From Euryodendron excelsum (Eukaryota > Streptophyta > Magnoliopsida > Ericales > Pentaphylacaceae), in NCBI GenBank assembly GCA_033060915.1, contig CM065394.1, positions 27,876,001 through 27,940,000 of the forward strand: a stretch of 64,000 bases of DNA, written 5' to 3'. Made by a program: the position numbers and the translations under genes. Below the pieces are notes generated by a model, which saw nothing but the letters and a program-made list of their open reading frames with translations, was not told where the DNA came from and made no database searches. Positions 1-11,590 of the stretch are shown one piece after another; the first letter of the stretch is position 1, and each line of letters opens with the position of its first letter.

Positions 1-3000
1 AGCTGATTGTTTGTTTCCTCATTCTCTTAAAAATGATGAATGATAAATGCACTCGGAAAAACACTTATAGCACTCCACCAAGAGTGTGCGAGAGCGAGCG
101 GGCGAGGGGTAGGAGTTGGTTGGAAAAAGTGCAGTAGTTAAGTGGTTGGTGGTTCTTCGATTAAATCAAGAGTAATGCTAAGCTATCGACTTTTTTACCA
201 AATTTTTATCATTGATATATACAAAGAGATAGAGTCTACATTATTTAATATATATAAAAAATTTTACTTTTGTCTATCTATGATGATAATTTCGTAAATA
301 AAACCGGTAAATTTAACATTTTTTTAAAATAAAATACTTCATATTTCAATTTAATAAAGATGAGCGTTGAATAGCTAGTACTACCTCATAACCAAAAAAT
401 TATGATAGCACCATATAAGAAATTAAAGTATCTTCTTGCATGTTTAGGACTATATTAATCATAAAGGCATGAGACCATAGCTGTCAAAAAATTCATTAGA
501 AAGGGACAAACGTATTTTCACTCTCTGTATGGGTACATAACGCAAAATTTTGGAAAATCGTTTAGAATTTGATTGAGATACTTTAACGAAAATTCTTAAT
601 AAACTAAGAAAAAACTTGTGACAAACTTCACTAAAACCATATGGAAACTTGGAGAATTGATTTTTATACATTTTTTCCCTTAAAACTCCAACTAAGTTTC
701 TATTGAATTATTTGTATAAGTTTCCTTTAAGCTTTGCAAGAACTTTTTATTAAGATTCCAATTAAGTTTTCCAATCGATTCTTAAGCGTTTCTCCACTTC
801 TTGTTCTTCCTACATATTTTGGTTATGTTTTTCATTTTTGCTTTCCATTTTAATAACAATGCTTGAGACCACTGCATGAGCTAATAACCCATGAAGGAAA
901 ATTCTATGCAAGGAAAAGCATATGTCCAGAACAATGCCAGGAAAACCCACCTAAACTCCACAGGAAAACTTAGGGGTGGCCATTGATCGGGTTGGCCTGA
1001 GCCTAAGCTAAAACTTTTTTTCATCAAGCCTAAAATCAAATCTCAAGCCCATTAAAAAAAAAAAAAAAAAACCTAAATTCCTCTGCCCATTTAACCTTAA
1101 AAAATTAGTAAATATTTTTTCTTCAAAAATAATATTAAAAAACATAAAATTTAAATATGTAAATATATTAAAATATAAAAAACATTATTTCATACATATT
1201 TCAGGCTAGGACAAAAGTAAAAAATAATTTTCAAGCTCACCCATTAATATAATTAAACCTTAAAAAACTGAAGCCGAATAAGAGGGCTTAGGCGGGCCAA
1301 GCAGCCTGTGAGCCTGTGACCACCCTTATGCATGACATAGGGGCACGCAAAAGAGCACCAGGCAAATTTGTCGGTGTCCCATAAGTTGCTGCTACCTTAT
1401 AACCAAGAAATAGGCAAATCGGACCAACTTGGCTTACTGTAACTAGAGAACCTACCCTTTAATGCTTTTTACAATTTTTTTTTAAATTGTGTAGTCAATA
1501 AACATGTCTTTGTATTATTAGGTATGACTATGTTTTGTGTAGACACAAAATCATTGTATTATTGTATAAGTCATCGTCATTTTGCTTTATAAAACCAATA
1601 AAAGTTTCAAAGAACAAATCAATTTTTATACAAGACCCGTGAGTCCAATCTGGATTTTATCCAGATGGGTTGGTCCGGTTCTTAAACCGGAATCGACCTG
1701 ACCCACTCACATACCTAGTTGACATGGTGGAGAAAAGGGTAATTTTAAATTCATCTTAGCAAATATTTCAACCATCACATCAATTAGATAAGCCAATCAG
1801 AAACAAGGAACTATAGAAAAATAAGAATGGAAGCCTTTAATCTTGATTTCCCAAATAAGTACAAAAGATCCTAATCAAAGGAACAGATGAATGCAGCACA
1901 ATTTCTTAAATACTCTAGTTCCTATATTGAAACTAAATATACAATTTCCTATTTAAATTGCTCCACAATTTCCACATGACTAATATGTCTTTCTAATTGG
2001 AGAGGCTATGGTGAGGCTCACCAATGAGGATGATTAGGCATGTCTCACGTAATCGATGCAGTGCACCCATGTATTTACATTCTGCTACATGAGCCCATGT
2101 TCATGCAACTTGGAAAAAAATGGGAAAGAGTTTTATCCAGATAAGTTACTGCTACCATAAAGGAAATTTAAATATATATATCAACAACCTAGCCCTCTAC
2201 TTCAAACTTGTAAACTCTATGCCATGGCTATGCTGAAAGACATCAGGCACTGTCCGCTATTCCAGGAGAAGAAATCACTAGAGAAAGACATAAATGAGAA
2301 TCTAGCTCTCTGGTGTTATCAGTCACATAACTGAGTAGTTTATCTGAATAACTAAGCAAAAATTTGGATGACATATGATAAATGGCTATCAAACATATGT
2401 AATTGAAACATTATAAAAATCGGTAAACCACCATATAGATTTTTAGCCAGAGGATACAGAACCTTTTCCATCAAAAGCACAACTGTAAAACATAACAGGA
2501 AAAAAGCCGAAGGCTCTTGATTTGGAACTCTTACTCTTTTGAATTTCCCATGATCAAACCCAAAAAGAAACAGCTAAATCTCTCATTCCAAAAATAACAT
2601 CAAAAGAAAGTGCATTTCAAAGTAACAAATGCATTCCCCACTAATGCCTCCACTGACTAGTTGCTCCTGCCCATTATACAAGTGAACAGGTGTCTAGCAA
2701 AACCCTTTACTGGGTCTTCTCAAAATCTTCAGCGGCTCCCTGAATTTCTAAAACTATGGATTATCACTCTAAACATGTAGGTATCAATTCCCTTCTGCTC
2801 CCACGGGAACACAAAAACACAAAAGCACAAAAACAAAAAAAAGTGAAGCAAAATAGGACCAAAAAAAAAAATGTTGAAGGTTATTAGTATAGATTGTAAA
2901 AAAGACCATTTCAATTGTCTTCCTGTTTGACCAAGCAAGGCTCAAGCAACTAACATCAATGTTGAAGGCCAACTGGGTACCCTAATGGGGCACAGCATGG

Positions 3001-3175
3001 GTGTTAATTCACTCCCTGAGACCTAACTAAATTTCACAAAGTCAAACTCAGTAAGCTTGGGATTGGGCACATTGCTAGATCCGACTGAACATAATCTCGA
3101 GGACATTAATCCACATAAGCTTGAGCTTGACCGATCAAAAGAAATTATTGATTTTGGTAAAGAAGTTAAGTTTTA
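1..3175. other. Intergenic AT-rich DNA
   Basis: No exon series with credible splice sites or a recognisable protein was found on either strand. The stretch is AT-rich with short homopolymers. It contains a repeat with TIR-like ends (970-1329, listed separately) and, at 1621-1700, a decayed repeat of the GGTT/CCGG-rich kind seen elsewhere in the window. Short open frames here have no recognisable domain. Confidence 0.6.
970..1329. repeat. Repeat with TIR-like ends
   Basis: The left edge reads TTAGGGGTGGCCA. The right edge reads TGACCACCCTTAT, whose reverse complement is ATAAGGGTGGTCA, so the ends form an imperfect inverted pair about 360 bp apart. The interior is AT-rich and noncoding. Similar AGGGGTG-type edges flank other dispersed repeats in the window (near 25807-26760). 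A non-autonomous DNA element is the likely explanation; no target duplication was confirmed. Confidence 0.35.
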
Positions 3176-3586
3176 CACTATATTTGGATGGAAGGAAGGA
3201 AAGGGTTCCTCTTATTTGGATAGTAAAGTGCCGGGAAAAGATAGGGGAAGAAGGGGGGGAGAAGAAGAAGGAGGAGAGAATGGAAAGGAGGAATGTTTTA
3301 TTCTTATGTGTAGAAAAGGGTATTATAGGAATTTACTTTTTATTAAACGTGGGGCCAAAATCGGTAATCACTAACTTCCCTTCACTTCCCCTCTAAAACC
3401 TCCTAATTTTGGAGGTCAAAGGGTTTTGAGTCTTTTGACCATATCCCTTTTGATGCCTTTCCCTCCTACTTATTAAACACCCAAACAAAGGGAAGTCATA
3501 CACTTAACTTCCCCGCATCCCCTCAATCCCTTCTCTTTCTTGTCCTTCCCCACCTGCGTATACTTCTCTTCCATCCAAAGGTAGTG
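3176..3586. mobile_element. CACTA-ended MITE, 3-bp target duplication TTA
   Basis: The left end is CACTATATTTGGATGG and the right end is CCATCCAAAGGTAGTG. The reverse complement of the right end is CACTACCTTTGGATGG, so the terminal inverted repeats match at 14 of 16 positions. The trinucleotide TTA flanks both sides (3173-3175 and 3587-3589). The interior is purine-rich on the left and pyrimidine-rich on the right and can fold back. It encodes nothing convincing. The CACTA start and 3-bp duplication fit a small non-autonomous CACTA-type element; a Tourist-like MITE is the alternative. Confidence 0.55.
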
Positions 3587-3589
3587 TTA

Positions 3590-4143
3590 AGAGAGTAGGA
3601 GTAATTGAGAATTCCCTATTGTTACCAGCACTGAAGTAGGCTGTGAGTCCTCATTCTACTAGAAGCATACACCTTTTCTTTTAACAAAAAGAGAAAATTG
3701 ACTCCCCCCCAAAAAAAAGAAAAGAGAGAGACAATTTAAACTTTTCTATCAATATTCAAGTTTTCATTTCAGATAACCTTTGGCAAGTAAATAACACCAT
3801 TTTGACCCATTTTACAGCAGTTTTCCTACACAATTCACTCCCTCACAGCTTCCATCAAATAAGTTGCATCAAAAGAGCTCCCGTAATGCGACAACCATTG
3901 GTATCATGAATATACATTCCAAACTGGCATATTTTCATTCACATATTCACCAAACAGATCACTATACAATCATAGGGCATCGGATAAGCTAGTGTTCTTA
4001 ACTGAAAACATCAACCACATACACCTAATTTGGAGACTACAAAAATCAGTTCACCAACATAAGCAACGCGTACAAGCCCAAACCCCAAGTGGCAGTAGTA
4101 TTAGACTACAAGTATATGTAGCAGAGACATTCATACCAAAATC
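3590..4143. other. 3' flank of the NFD2-like gene
   Basis: This stretch lies downstream of the NFD2-like stop codon and probably holds its 3' UTR on the minus strand. The coding end coincides with a good donor (AAG|GTAAGA) at about 4143-4148. A short extra 3' exon is therefore possible, with candidate acceptors (TTTTTGTAG and AAATTAG) near 4025-4045. No other gene is visible. Confidence 0.4.
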
Positions 4144-5884
4144 TTACCTTGCAAGTGCTCTTCCAATGTGACCGCCATGAACATTCCAGAAGACACTCCC
4201 AGCATCATCGGACCTCCCGGTATCAACAGCAATAGCCCCGAATATGGCCCGAAAAGCCCCGCACACCACTGCCGGTGTCGACGAATTGGTCTTCGGTGAA
4301 ACCCTGACCACCTTATGCAACCCCAACCGCATTCCATCGACGGCACATGACGACTCCACGTTAGATATCTCCAATATCCGACGGTTCAGATCTTTGGACG
4401 AGATATCAACATCTTTGCCAAGTAATCGGAGTGAAACTGAGGTCTCGATCAAGTTCGCACCCAAAATGCTCAGTGCTTTGTTGTTCTCTTCTGAAAACGA
4501 CGCGTGAGTCATCGCGCATCGCAAAAGACCAATACTCTCAAAAGTATAGCTGGAAATACAGAATAAATAACAGTATTACTGTCTGTTTGGTTCACAGGTG
4601 GAGGGAGGGGGGGTCGAGAGGGGGCCATCGCCCCCCCCCCCCCCCCCCCGGGCGGAATTTTCAAAATAACCTTAGACTATGTATTAGATAGATATTAAGA
4701 TGCCTTCTCCCAAAAGAATTATAATTCTGCCCCCTTTGAAATTTTCAAGAAAATCTCAAGCAATGCATTAGATATACATTAAGATGCCTTATCTAAAAAA
4801 AATTGTAACTCTTTTTCCCTTACCTAGAGGAACGTATTTATGTTTGAAATCTTTCGTACTTATTCAAAAAGTGTTGCTCTTTCGGTTAGAACAAAAATGC
4901 AGCTTTTCTTCCTTTCCCTTTATCCCAATCATTTGCTTATACAATATATATAAACCTGAGGAGTTCATATTTATACGAATTCAATTATGTATATTAAAAG
5001 AATATGGGACACTAGAAGAGTCAAAAATAAGAAAAGATAAAGGAGTAAAAGTATGCCCAATAAAGTTCTGCTAAATATATGTGAGAGGCCTGAGCACTTC
5101 CTAGATATATTTACAGTTCATTAAAAATTTATAAAAATTTTCTTCATGATCTAGGTTCTGATTCCATTTTCTAGATTTTAGAATAAATTTTCCAATTACC
5201 TTTACTATAACTGTAATGTGTCTAGAATTACTTAATATTGTGGAAAGTGGTAAATTTTTGGGTTATCGTAGTTATAATTATTAGTTAATATTGGAATTTG
5301 AGTTTAAATTTTTTAAAATGAACAGTCTTTGTTTTTTTTTATAAGATCTACCAAGTTAGTTTGATAGATGCATAGTTTTCGCCTTCATTTATAAATAATT
5401 ACAGTGAGAGGAACTAAGTCAAGTAACATATTTATCAAACCTAGTTTGCACCCCCCTCACTTGAAATTCTGGCTCCGCCACTGGTTTGGTAGCTGAGAAA
5501 GCTAAGGAAAATAATATTTTGCGCACACAAATACACGCACATGTATGTCTACATACGTATATATATATATGACTTACCTGATCTGTTTTTGGAGGGTCTC
5601 GAGGGCAACTGAGAAAGGGGAAGAGGGTTCGAAGGTCTGATCAAAGAGTGAGTTCGGTAGCACAGTCTCGAAGGCGACTGAGAAAGGGGAAGAGGGGTCG
5701 ACGTTCTGATCATAGAGTGAGTTTGTTGGATGTGCTCGTGCGAAAACCTGCGACTTGTTAATGGAGAGAAGTTAGGGTTTAGAGTAGCGAGGGATAGTTC
5801 TGAAGGAGAAAGTGAGTGTACCTTAAGAGGAGAGTAGATCGCGACGGCGAGAAAGACGAAGGAAACGAATTCGCGGGAATGCAT
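4144..5884 (-). CDS. NFD2: NFD2-like RNase III-related protein (three exons)
   Basis: Model: exon 1 5822-5884, exon 2 5578-5747, exon 3 4144-4549, giving 212 aa. Introns are 74 and 1028 nt, both GT-AG, and all phases agree. Residues 1-20 are hydrophobic and look like a signal peptide. Residues about 110-120 of exon-3-encoded sequence and the stretch LLRCAMTHASFSEENNKAL, followed by SNVESSC and FRAIFGAIAVD, match what I recall of NUCLEAR FUSION DEFECTIVE 2 of Arabidopsis, an RNase III-like protein linked by mutant phenotype to karyogamy in the female gametophyte. The canonical RNase III signature (ERLEFLGD type) is not visible, so nuclease activity is doubtful. Exon 2 carries a 69-bp tandem duplication upstream of the domain. 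The stop overlaps a strong donor at 4143-4148, so the last residues could come from a further exon. Intron 2 hosts a transposon (4594-5483). Confidence 0.8.
4594..5483 (-). mobile_element. MULE-like non-autonomous element in NFD2 intron 2
   Basis: Read on the minus strand the element begins CAGTGGCGGAGCCAGAATTT and ends in a G/C-rich GGGGGCC region. The flanks GTTTGGTTC (4585-4593) and GTTTGGTAG (5484-5492) match at 7 of 9 positions, as expected for an old 9-bp Mutator-type target duplication. Similar ends occur at 17161-17656 and 30553-30754. A run of 19 C residues lies at 4631-4649. It has no coding capacity. Confidence 0.55.
5586..5723 (-). repeat. 69-bp coding tandem duplication in NFD2 exon 2
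   Basis: Two adjacent units, 5655-5723 and 5586-5654, are similar over their first 60 nt. Both keep the frame and encode NSLYDQNVDPSSPFSVAFET and NSLFDQTFEPSSPFSVALET, 15 of 20 residues identical. The second unit runs into LQKQI, which leads into the RNase III-like domain across the next splice junction. Confidence 0.85.
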
Positions 5885-7057
5885 TTCTCGGGACTTCTGG
5901 TTAGAATTCTCTCTCTACGATGGAAAATAAATTCGATTTGAAAAGCGAAGACGACCCAAAGAAGACTTCTCAATTTTTTTTAAACAAGAAAACAGCAAGT
6001 CAAGAGTCTCACTTACCTGACGTATGTAGTTCTTAATGGACCGGCCCCTAACTCTTGAGTGTGGGCTGAGCCCAACTAAACGAATTGGACCACAAAGTCT
6101 ATAATTGGGAAAATTATTATGCCCCACGTCATTCTTGTTTATACTCTCATAATACAATAGAAGAATGTCCCAAACACATCCACCCGACCCATCTTGGGAC
6201 CCCACCTAGTAGGAGTGGGCTAATTACATTGTGAGAGGACAACCAAAAAGGTGCCGCTTCAAGAGTACCAATTAATTTCTCCTATAATGGACAAAATTGA
6301 ATAGATTGACGAAGCCGTATTTTTATTTTTTATCTTTTGTTTTGTTATGTAGTCAAAGTGTTCGCACCAGTTTATGCGTACCTTAATTAATCCTATGTTA
6401 GGGAATTCACAAGATATAAAACTAAATACTCATTTGTTGGAATTACTATCAGAAATATTATGAGGTTTCAATTTTGATACTCCATAATGTGACAAAGCAA
6501 TCAAATCTCATTGTCAAAGCTAATGCACTAAGATCATGCCACAGCCAAAGTTAATGTCTGTCCACAGATATTGGTTGAATTGGTAACCAAACATATGTCT
6601 ATTTTGGCATATCCCTGTCAAAATGAAACAATAGAAAGTGGGTTTGAGTGATATACATACATGTTATGTATGGCCAGGGCCCAGGGCTAGACATTGCTCT
6701 ACATCACTTGAAATGTTCTTACTTGCACCACATTGCAGTGAATTTTCAAGCTATTTTTGATAGCAGACCAGAGAGAAGCCGAAGAAAGAAAGGAAAGTAA
6801 GAAGAGCATCAATCCAACATCATTCATTGAACTAAGCAAAAGATAAAACTGCAGCTTCACAGCAATTCTCTATAACAGAATCACTTTTACATATGAACAG
6901 ACTTAGTACATTTACACCAACTAATGATTTTTCAGTATCAGTATCTACAGTATCCATGATTACCATCCAAAAAATCTAGAGTTGCTTTCAAATCTGCGCT
7001 CCGAGGGATGATCCAGCCAACTTGATCAGATGTAGAGAGTACAAAAAACAAAAGAAG
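5885..7057. other. Intergenic: NFD2 promoter side and TPS 3' flank
   Basis: This spacer lies upstream of the NFD2-like start codon and downstream of the TPS gene. Proximal NFD2 promoter sequence is expected in the first few hundred bases, but no convincing TATA box was found. The open frames here have no recognisable domains. Confidence 0.5.
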
Positions 7058-7110
7058 AAAGAACCCATTGCCTAACAAAAGAAATCCATTTCTATACTTT
7101 TTTTTCCCTC

Positions 7111-7116
7111 TTTATT
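7111..7116 (-). promoter_or_regulatory. Candidate polyadenylation signal of TPS
   Basis: AATAAA on the minus strand, about 140 nt past the TPS stop codon and within an AT-rich 3' UTR. The position fits a plant near-upstream element. Plant signals are loose, so this is only a candidate. Confidence 0.45.
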
Positions 7117-7257
7117 TCCTATACCGGCATTGTATAACCAAAAATATATCTGTATTCCTGCCAGAGGATTGCTCTGTACCACAAGAAGAAGAAAAAGTTA
7201 TCCATTCAAACATCCAATTCTTAGGGCTTCAGCCATATTCACACCCTGCTGCACTTT

Positions 7258-10039
7258 CTAATGAATTGTGGATTCCTGCGCTGCACTTGGACTTAAACTT
7301 GAAGCAGCTGCAAGGCCTTGAAGCAACCTCAAAACATCGCTGGTTTCATCCAGATAGTACGTAGCTTTGCTAGGCTTTTGGCCAACAGTACATGCAAATG
7401 TCTCTGGATCTGCTGACATTGATGAGCGCCAAGCAGTGCCTGCTGATGATATACTCTCAAACATGTCCTCATCAGATCTATCATCTCCAATGCACATCAC
7501 AAAATCAGGCGGTTTCCCATTCCTGATCATCTTTGAAAGAACTTCCTCAGCAGCCAATCCTTTACTCACTCCCTGCTTGTAACCAGGCCAAGATTAAGCC
7601 CTTTTTTTTTTTTGCATAAAAAGTTTAGAAGCAACAAAGAAGAGAAGAGACAAGCGAGGATAATACTTGCGGCTTTACTTCAATGATATGTTGGCCCCTC
7701 TTAACAACAACTGGCTCATTTGCAAGGACATCCTCTAGGTGATCCAACAACTCCTTGGCCTGGCAGGACCCGAAAGAAGGGTCAGCATCCTGGTGGTGCC
7801 ACACTAAGGCACTTGCTTTAGTCTCTATGGAGGAGCCATCAGTTGACTCGGTGTAGAATTTCATTATAGGAAATGCAGTTCTTTTCCAATCGAAGTTGGT
7901 AGGGAGGAGACTGGATTCCCAATTCGACTTGCCATTCCACCTGCAAGGTATATACAATGCCCTCAGTTATATAACACAAATTGAGAGTTGCAGCCTCTAT
8001 TAGACAAAAACATTTAAAAATAATTTCCATATGAGCAGCCACATTTTCAAGCTAATCATTCGAAAAGTGACCATACAATACCTTTTGAAGTAACCATGTT
8101 CAGCTGCTATTCCCAGATTCTCGCATGTAGCAAACCATGAACCGAGTGAGTTTCTCCCCCTACCGCTGACAATAAAAACGGTGTTCTTAGGGTCACTGCA
8201 AAGATTGCTCAGAATAGAGATGAGCTCGTAACCTGGTGATTTAACAAGGGAATCTTGGGGCACCAAAGTACCATCATAATCTAAACATATTGCCCTTCTT
8301 TCAGTCTTCTTGTAAGCAGAGACAATATGGCCAATGGAAAGCTTCCTAAAATTTGGAGGAAGTGACAAAACTCTGTAATTCAGTCCAAAACCGAGTCCCC
8401 AGCATTGTCTATTGTAGTGATCTTTGCATGCTCGCTCCAAATAGTGCACAAAACTGTGAGCCCAATAGGCCACATCGTGGGAACTGACATAACGATAGTG
8501 CTTCTCATGCTGCAATTGCCTCTCCAAATCAGTCATCTTGATGGCTCTATTCAGTGCTTCAGCTACAGCATCAATGTCCCACGGATTAACTCTGATTGCC
8601 CCGCTCAGAGAGGGTGAGCAACCAACAAACTCTGAAACAACAAGGGTACTTGTATGAGGGGAATCAGCTGCAATTCCCATATCTTCATCTGACTTTGGAG
8701 TTCCTTGCCTACAAACAATATACTTGTATGGAATTAGGTTCAGTCCATCCCTTACAGCATTTACAATGCAACATTCTGCCAATATACAATAGGCGATCTT
8801 CTCATTAACCGGTGTGGGACGGTCAATTAGGAGGACTGGTACATAGCCTGCAGAGCCGTAGGTTTCGTTTATCCGTATGGTCGTTTCATACATCTCCCTT
8901 TTGGCTTGCCGAGTGTCTATTCGTATACTTCTTGCAGGGTTTACAATTTGAACCAAAACTAGGTTCCCCTGCCAGTTTGGATGCTGCATCAAAAGCTGTT
9001 CCACAGCTAGTAGCTTTAGACTTATGCCTTTGAATATGTCCATGTCATCAATGCCCAAAAGAAGCTTCTTGCCCTTAAACTGTTCTTGGATTTCTTTGAA
9101 TCTGTGAGATGAACAGGTGAGTTCCACTGCAGTTTGAAGCCGGTTCATATGAATCCCAGCGGGCAATATTTTGATGTATACTGTTCGGCCAAAATATTCA
9201 ACTCCAATGTGACCCCTCTTGGACTCATAGTCCAGGCCTAGAATTCTACTGCAGCAAGACAGAAAGTGACGGGCATAATCATACGTTTGGAAACCAACTA
9301 AATCTGCATTCAGCAGAGCTTTAAGAATTTCCTCCTTGACTGGCAAAGTTCGGTAGATTTCTGATGAGGGGAAGGGGCTGTGGAGGAAGAACCCGATCTT
9401 GACTCGGTTATATCGCCTCCTCAAAAAGTTGGGGAGAACCATGAGATGATAGTCGTGAATCCATACATAATCTTCGGTGGGATTGATCACCTCCAAGACC
9501 TTGTCTGCAAATACCTCATTAGCAGAAATGTAAGCCTTCCAAAGCACCCGGTCAAAGCGATTGCCATAGTCTGGGCTCAAAGGCAGCATGTAATGCAAAA
9601 GGGACCAGAGGTACTGCTTACAGAACCCATGATAGAACTTCTTTTGTAGGTCTGAAGGAAGAAAGGTAGGCACACAACTAAACTCCTCCAGCAATTTCTC
9701 GGCTACTTCATCTTGCTCACTTGCATCTACATCGACTGGAAGAGACCCCACATAGACAACATAGAAACTTTCCTTCAGGTGTAACAAAAGTGAATCGTCA
9801 TCAAAACTGAAGCACCATTTGCCAGTTTCCAAATCCTTCTGAGCATGTAGGGGAAGAAAATTTGCCACTATGATTTTCTTCCCTCGGCAAACAGGTTGAT
9901 CTTCAGTTTTACTTCCATCGCCATCAATACCAGACATATTTTCCGGAACAGACTTCCCTCGTGGAATGGTTGCCTGAGTTTCAGTCAAATCCCACAGGTT
10001 ACCAGATCCCAAGTCCGAAAAACTTATGCAAGATCTCAT
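7258..10039 (-). CDS. TPS9: Class II trehalose-6-phosphate synthase/phosphatase-like protein (TPS9/TPS10 type)
   Basis: Coding exons 8082-10039, 7667-7940 and 7258-7572, with GT-AG introns of 141 and 94 nt in consistent phase; 848 aa, the usual class II length. Residues about 55-540 form the GT20 (synthase) domain, with IHDYHLMVLP, HSPFPSSEIYRTLP and EFVGCSPSLSGAIRVNPWD. Residues about 586-830 form the HAD phosphatase domain, with LDYDGTLVP (about 586), IVSGRGR and GDDRSDEDMF (about 773). The class I motif VDRLDYIKG reads IDDMDIFKG here. The sugar-phosphate-binding Arg is missing, as is typical of class II proteins, which are thought to act in sugar signalling rather than synthesis. Overall wording is closest to Arabidopsis TPS9/TPS10 from memory; the exact member is not certain. 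The start codon begins a short N-terminus typical of the family. One long first coding exon plus two short ones, with an intron in the 5' UTR, is the usual class II architecture. Confidence 0.93.
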
Positions 10040-10950
10040 CTTAATTATTATTGGAGTGTGTTCTCTGCAGTAGAAATGAAGAATGACGTATGAGCAACAC
10101 CAATTTTGCTATCAAAAAGTACTCGAAAGGCTTATCCAGAAGAATAGAAGACAAATTACCTACTAGAAAGATTGATGGAAAAAAAATATATAATATGACT
10201 AATATGCACAGGAAAATGCAGAACCCTAATTAAATGAAATTAAATAGACAAACAAACACACAACACATCAAACATAAAGTTGATAATGTCCCGAAAATCT
10301 TCCATTTTATTTTTTTTGTGAACCAGGTTAGTGTTAAAGTTCATGCCTGATTTTAGGAGACAAATGCACAGCCAATATCTATGAAGACAAGGAACCTTAC
10401 ATGTTTAAATAATCTGATGAACTATCATAAAAGAAAAGCCGATTGTTCATTAAAGGAATAGATACCTCTAGTTATAAAGCTCATCTTATCCTCATTATAT
10501 GTATAATGTATCAATCATTATTCAACAAACTTCAAAATAAATGGAGGGGAAAACTTTATTAATTAATATGAATTCGATTGATCCCGAGAAAGAAAAGGCT
10601 CCTTAAGAATCTCCTTCCAAGAAATAGAAACAGAAAATTTATGTTAGAAGTTAATCACACCCTCCTCTGATCTTCTTCAAGATTCCAAGAAATCATGGAA
10701 TATCAATCACAACTATTACTCAATATATGTAAGTGCAATTCGTTCTTCAATTGTCTCTCTGTGCAATTCCTGCTATGGAATGGAATCCCAAATCTGCTAG
10801 CACATTGCAATTAACTTCTGTCGTTCTGATTCTGAAATGCAAGTTTTCATGAGTTATTGAACTCTTTGAAGAAACCTAACCAGAGTACATATATATATAT
10901 ATATATGTGTGTGTGCGAGTATGTGTGCTTGACAATGGACTTATGAACCT

Positions 10951-11032
10951 AACAATAAATTGTTAGAAACAATAAGAAAATTCAAGAATTTAACAATAAA
11001 TTGTTACAAACAATAAGAAAATTCAAGATTTC
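10951..11032. repeat. 41-bp tandem duplication in the TPS leader intron
   Basis: AACAATAAATTGTTAGAAAC and following bases recur after 41 bp (10951-10991, 10992-11032) with very few differences, both ending in AAAATTCAAGA. Noncoding. Confidence 0.8.
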
Positions 11033-11316
11033 AAAAATCTACACATACGAAGAACAGAGACTTCAATTACAATATATGCATGGAACGTAGAAAGCGTATA
11101 TGTAATTGTAAACATTCATAAACACATATATGCACCCAATGACAGCTCCAAACCCAAATGAGAACTTTTTGAATAGGAATCACTCTGAAGTTTGATTCGA
11201 AGAACCAAAAAGAAATAGTAACAATCTTCCACATACGCGCAAAGTAAGAATGAGAGAGAGGTTGAAGCTACAGGGACTCTCAAACGCAAACCAAAGCCCG
11301 AAGTTCTCAAATAAGG

Positions 11317-11318
<2 letters not shown>

Positions 11319-11354
<36 letters not shown>
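11319..11354. repeat. (GA)n microsatellite
   Basis: An uninterrupted GA run just inside the TPS leader intron, directly after the predicted donor on the minus strand, where it reads (CT)n. Length is likely polymorphic. Confidence 0.9.
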
Positions 11355-11357
<3 letters not shown>

Positions 11358-11502
11358 CCTTAGTCGAATTTAAAGTGATCCAAGAACAGAACTTCTAGGC
11401 TGAGTAATAACAGAGGATCTCCTTCCCGAGAAAGTGCAAGTAAATGAGGGAGGAAACAAAGAAGAAAAAGAAATGAAAATTCAAGAATACGAATTGAACT
11501 CC

Positions 11503-11555
11503 ACAGAGAGAGAGAGAAAGAGAGAGAGAGACAGAGAGAGAGACAGAGAGAGAGA
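11503..11555. repeat. Interrupted (GA)n microsatellite in the TPS leader
   Basis: GA units broken by GAAAG and GACA. On the transcribed minus strand this is a CT-rich tract beginning about 30 nt after the TATA box, so it probably forms the very 5' end of the mRNA. Confidence 0.8.
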
Positions 11556-11581
11556 TGTGATTCTGAAATGGGAAGAAATGT

Positions 11582-11590
11582 TTATATATA
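11582..11590 (-). promoter_or_regulatory. TATA box of the TPS gene
   Basis: CTATATATAAA on the minus strand lies about 30 nt upstream of the pyrimidine-rich leader. Spacing and sequence match a canonical plant TATA box, and the leader exon ends in a good splice donor. Confidence 0.65.

Larger units (their letters stand above)
10040..11555 (-). other. TPS 5' leader: UTR exon, 1.3-kb intron, UTR exon
   Basis: Reading on the minus strand, a CT-rich leader exon runs from about 11555 to 11359 and ends at CTAAG|GTAATC. An intron follows (11358-10065) ending TTCTACTGCAG. A 25-nt UTR segment (10064-10040) then precedes the ATG. I saw no ATG in the leader exon, so the mature leader appears free of upstream reading frames. 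Transcript data would be needed to confirm the junction. Confidence 0.6.

Noticed and set aside
3057..3396. Two overlapping 90-105 aa plus-strand frames
   Set aside because: They cover the purine-rich arm of the CACTA-ended MITE; Gly/Lys/Glu-rich translation without a domain.
4244..4691. Plus-strand frames opposite the NFD2-like exon 3
   Set aside because: Antisense shadows of a recognisable coding exon.
8405..10093. Several plus-strand frames of 65-90 aa
   Set aside because: Antisense to the TPS coding exon, with no recognisable protein.
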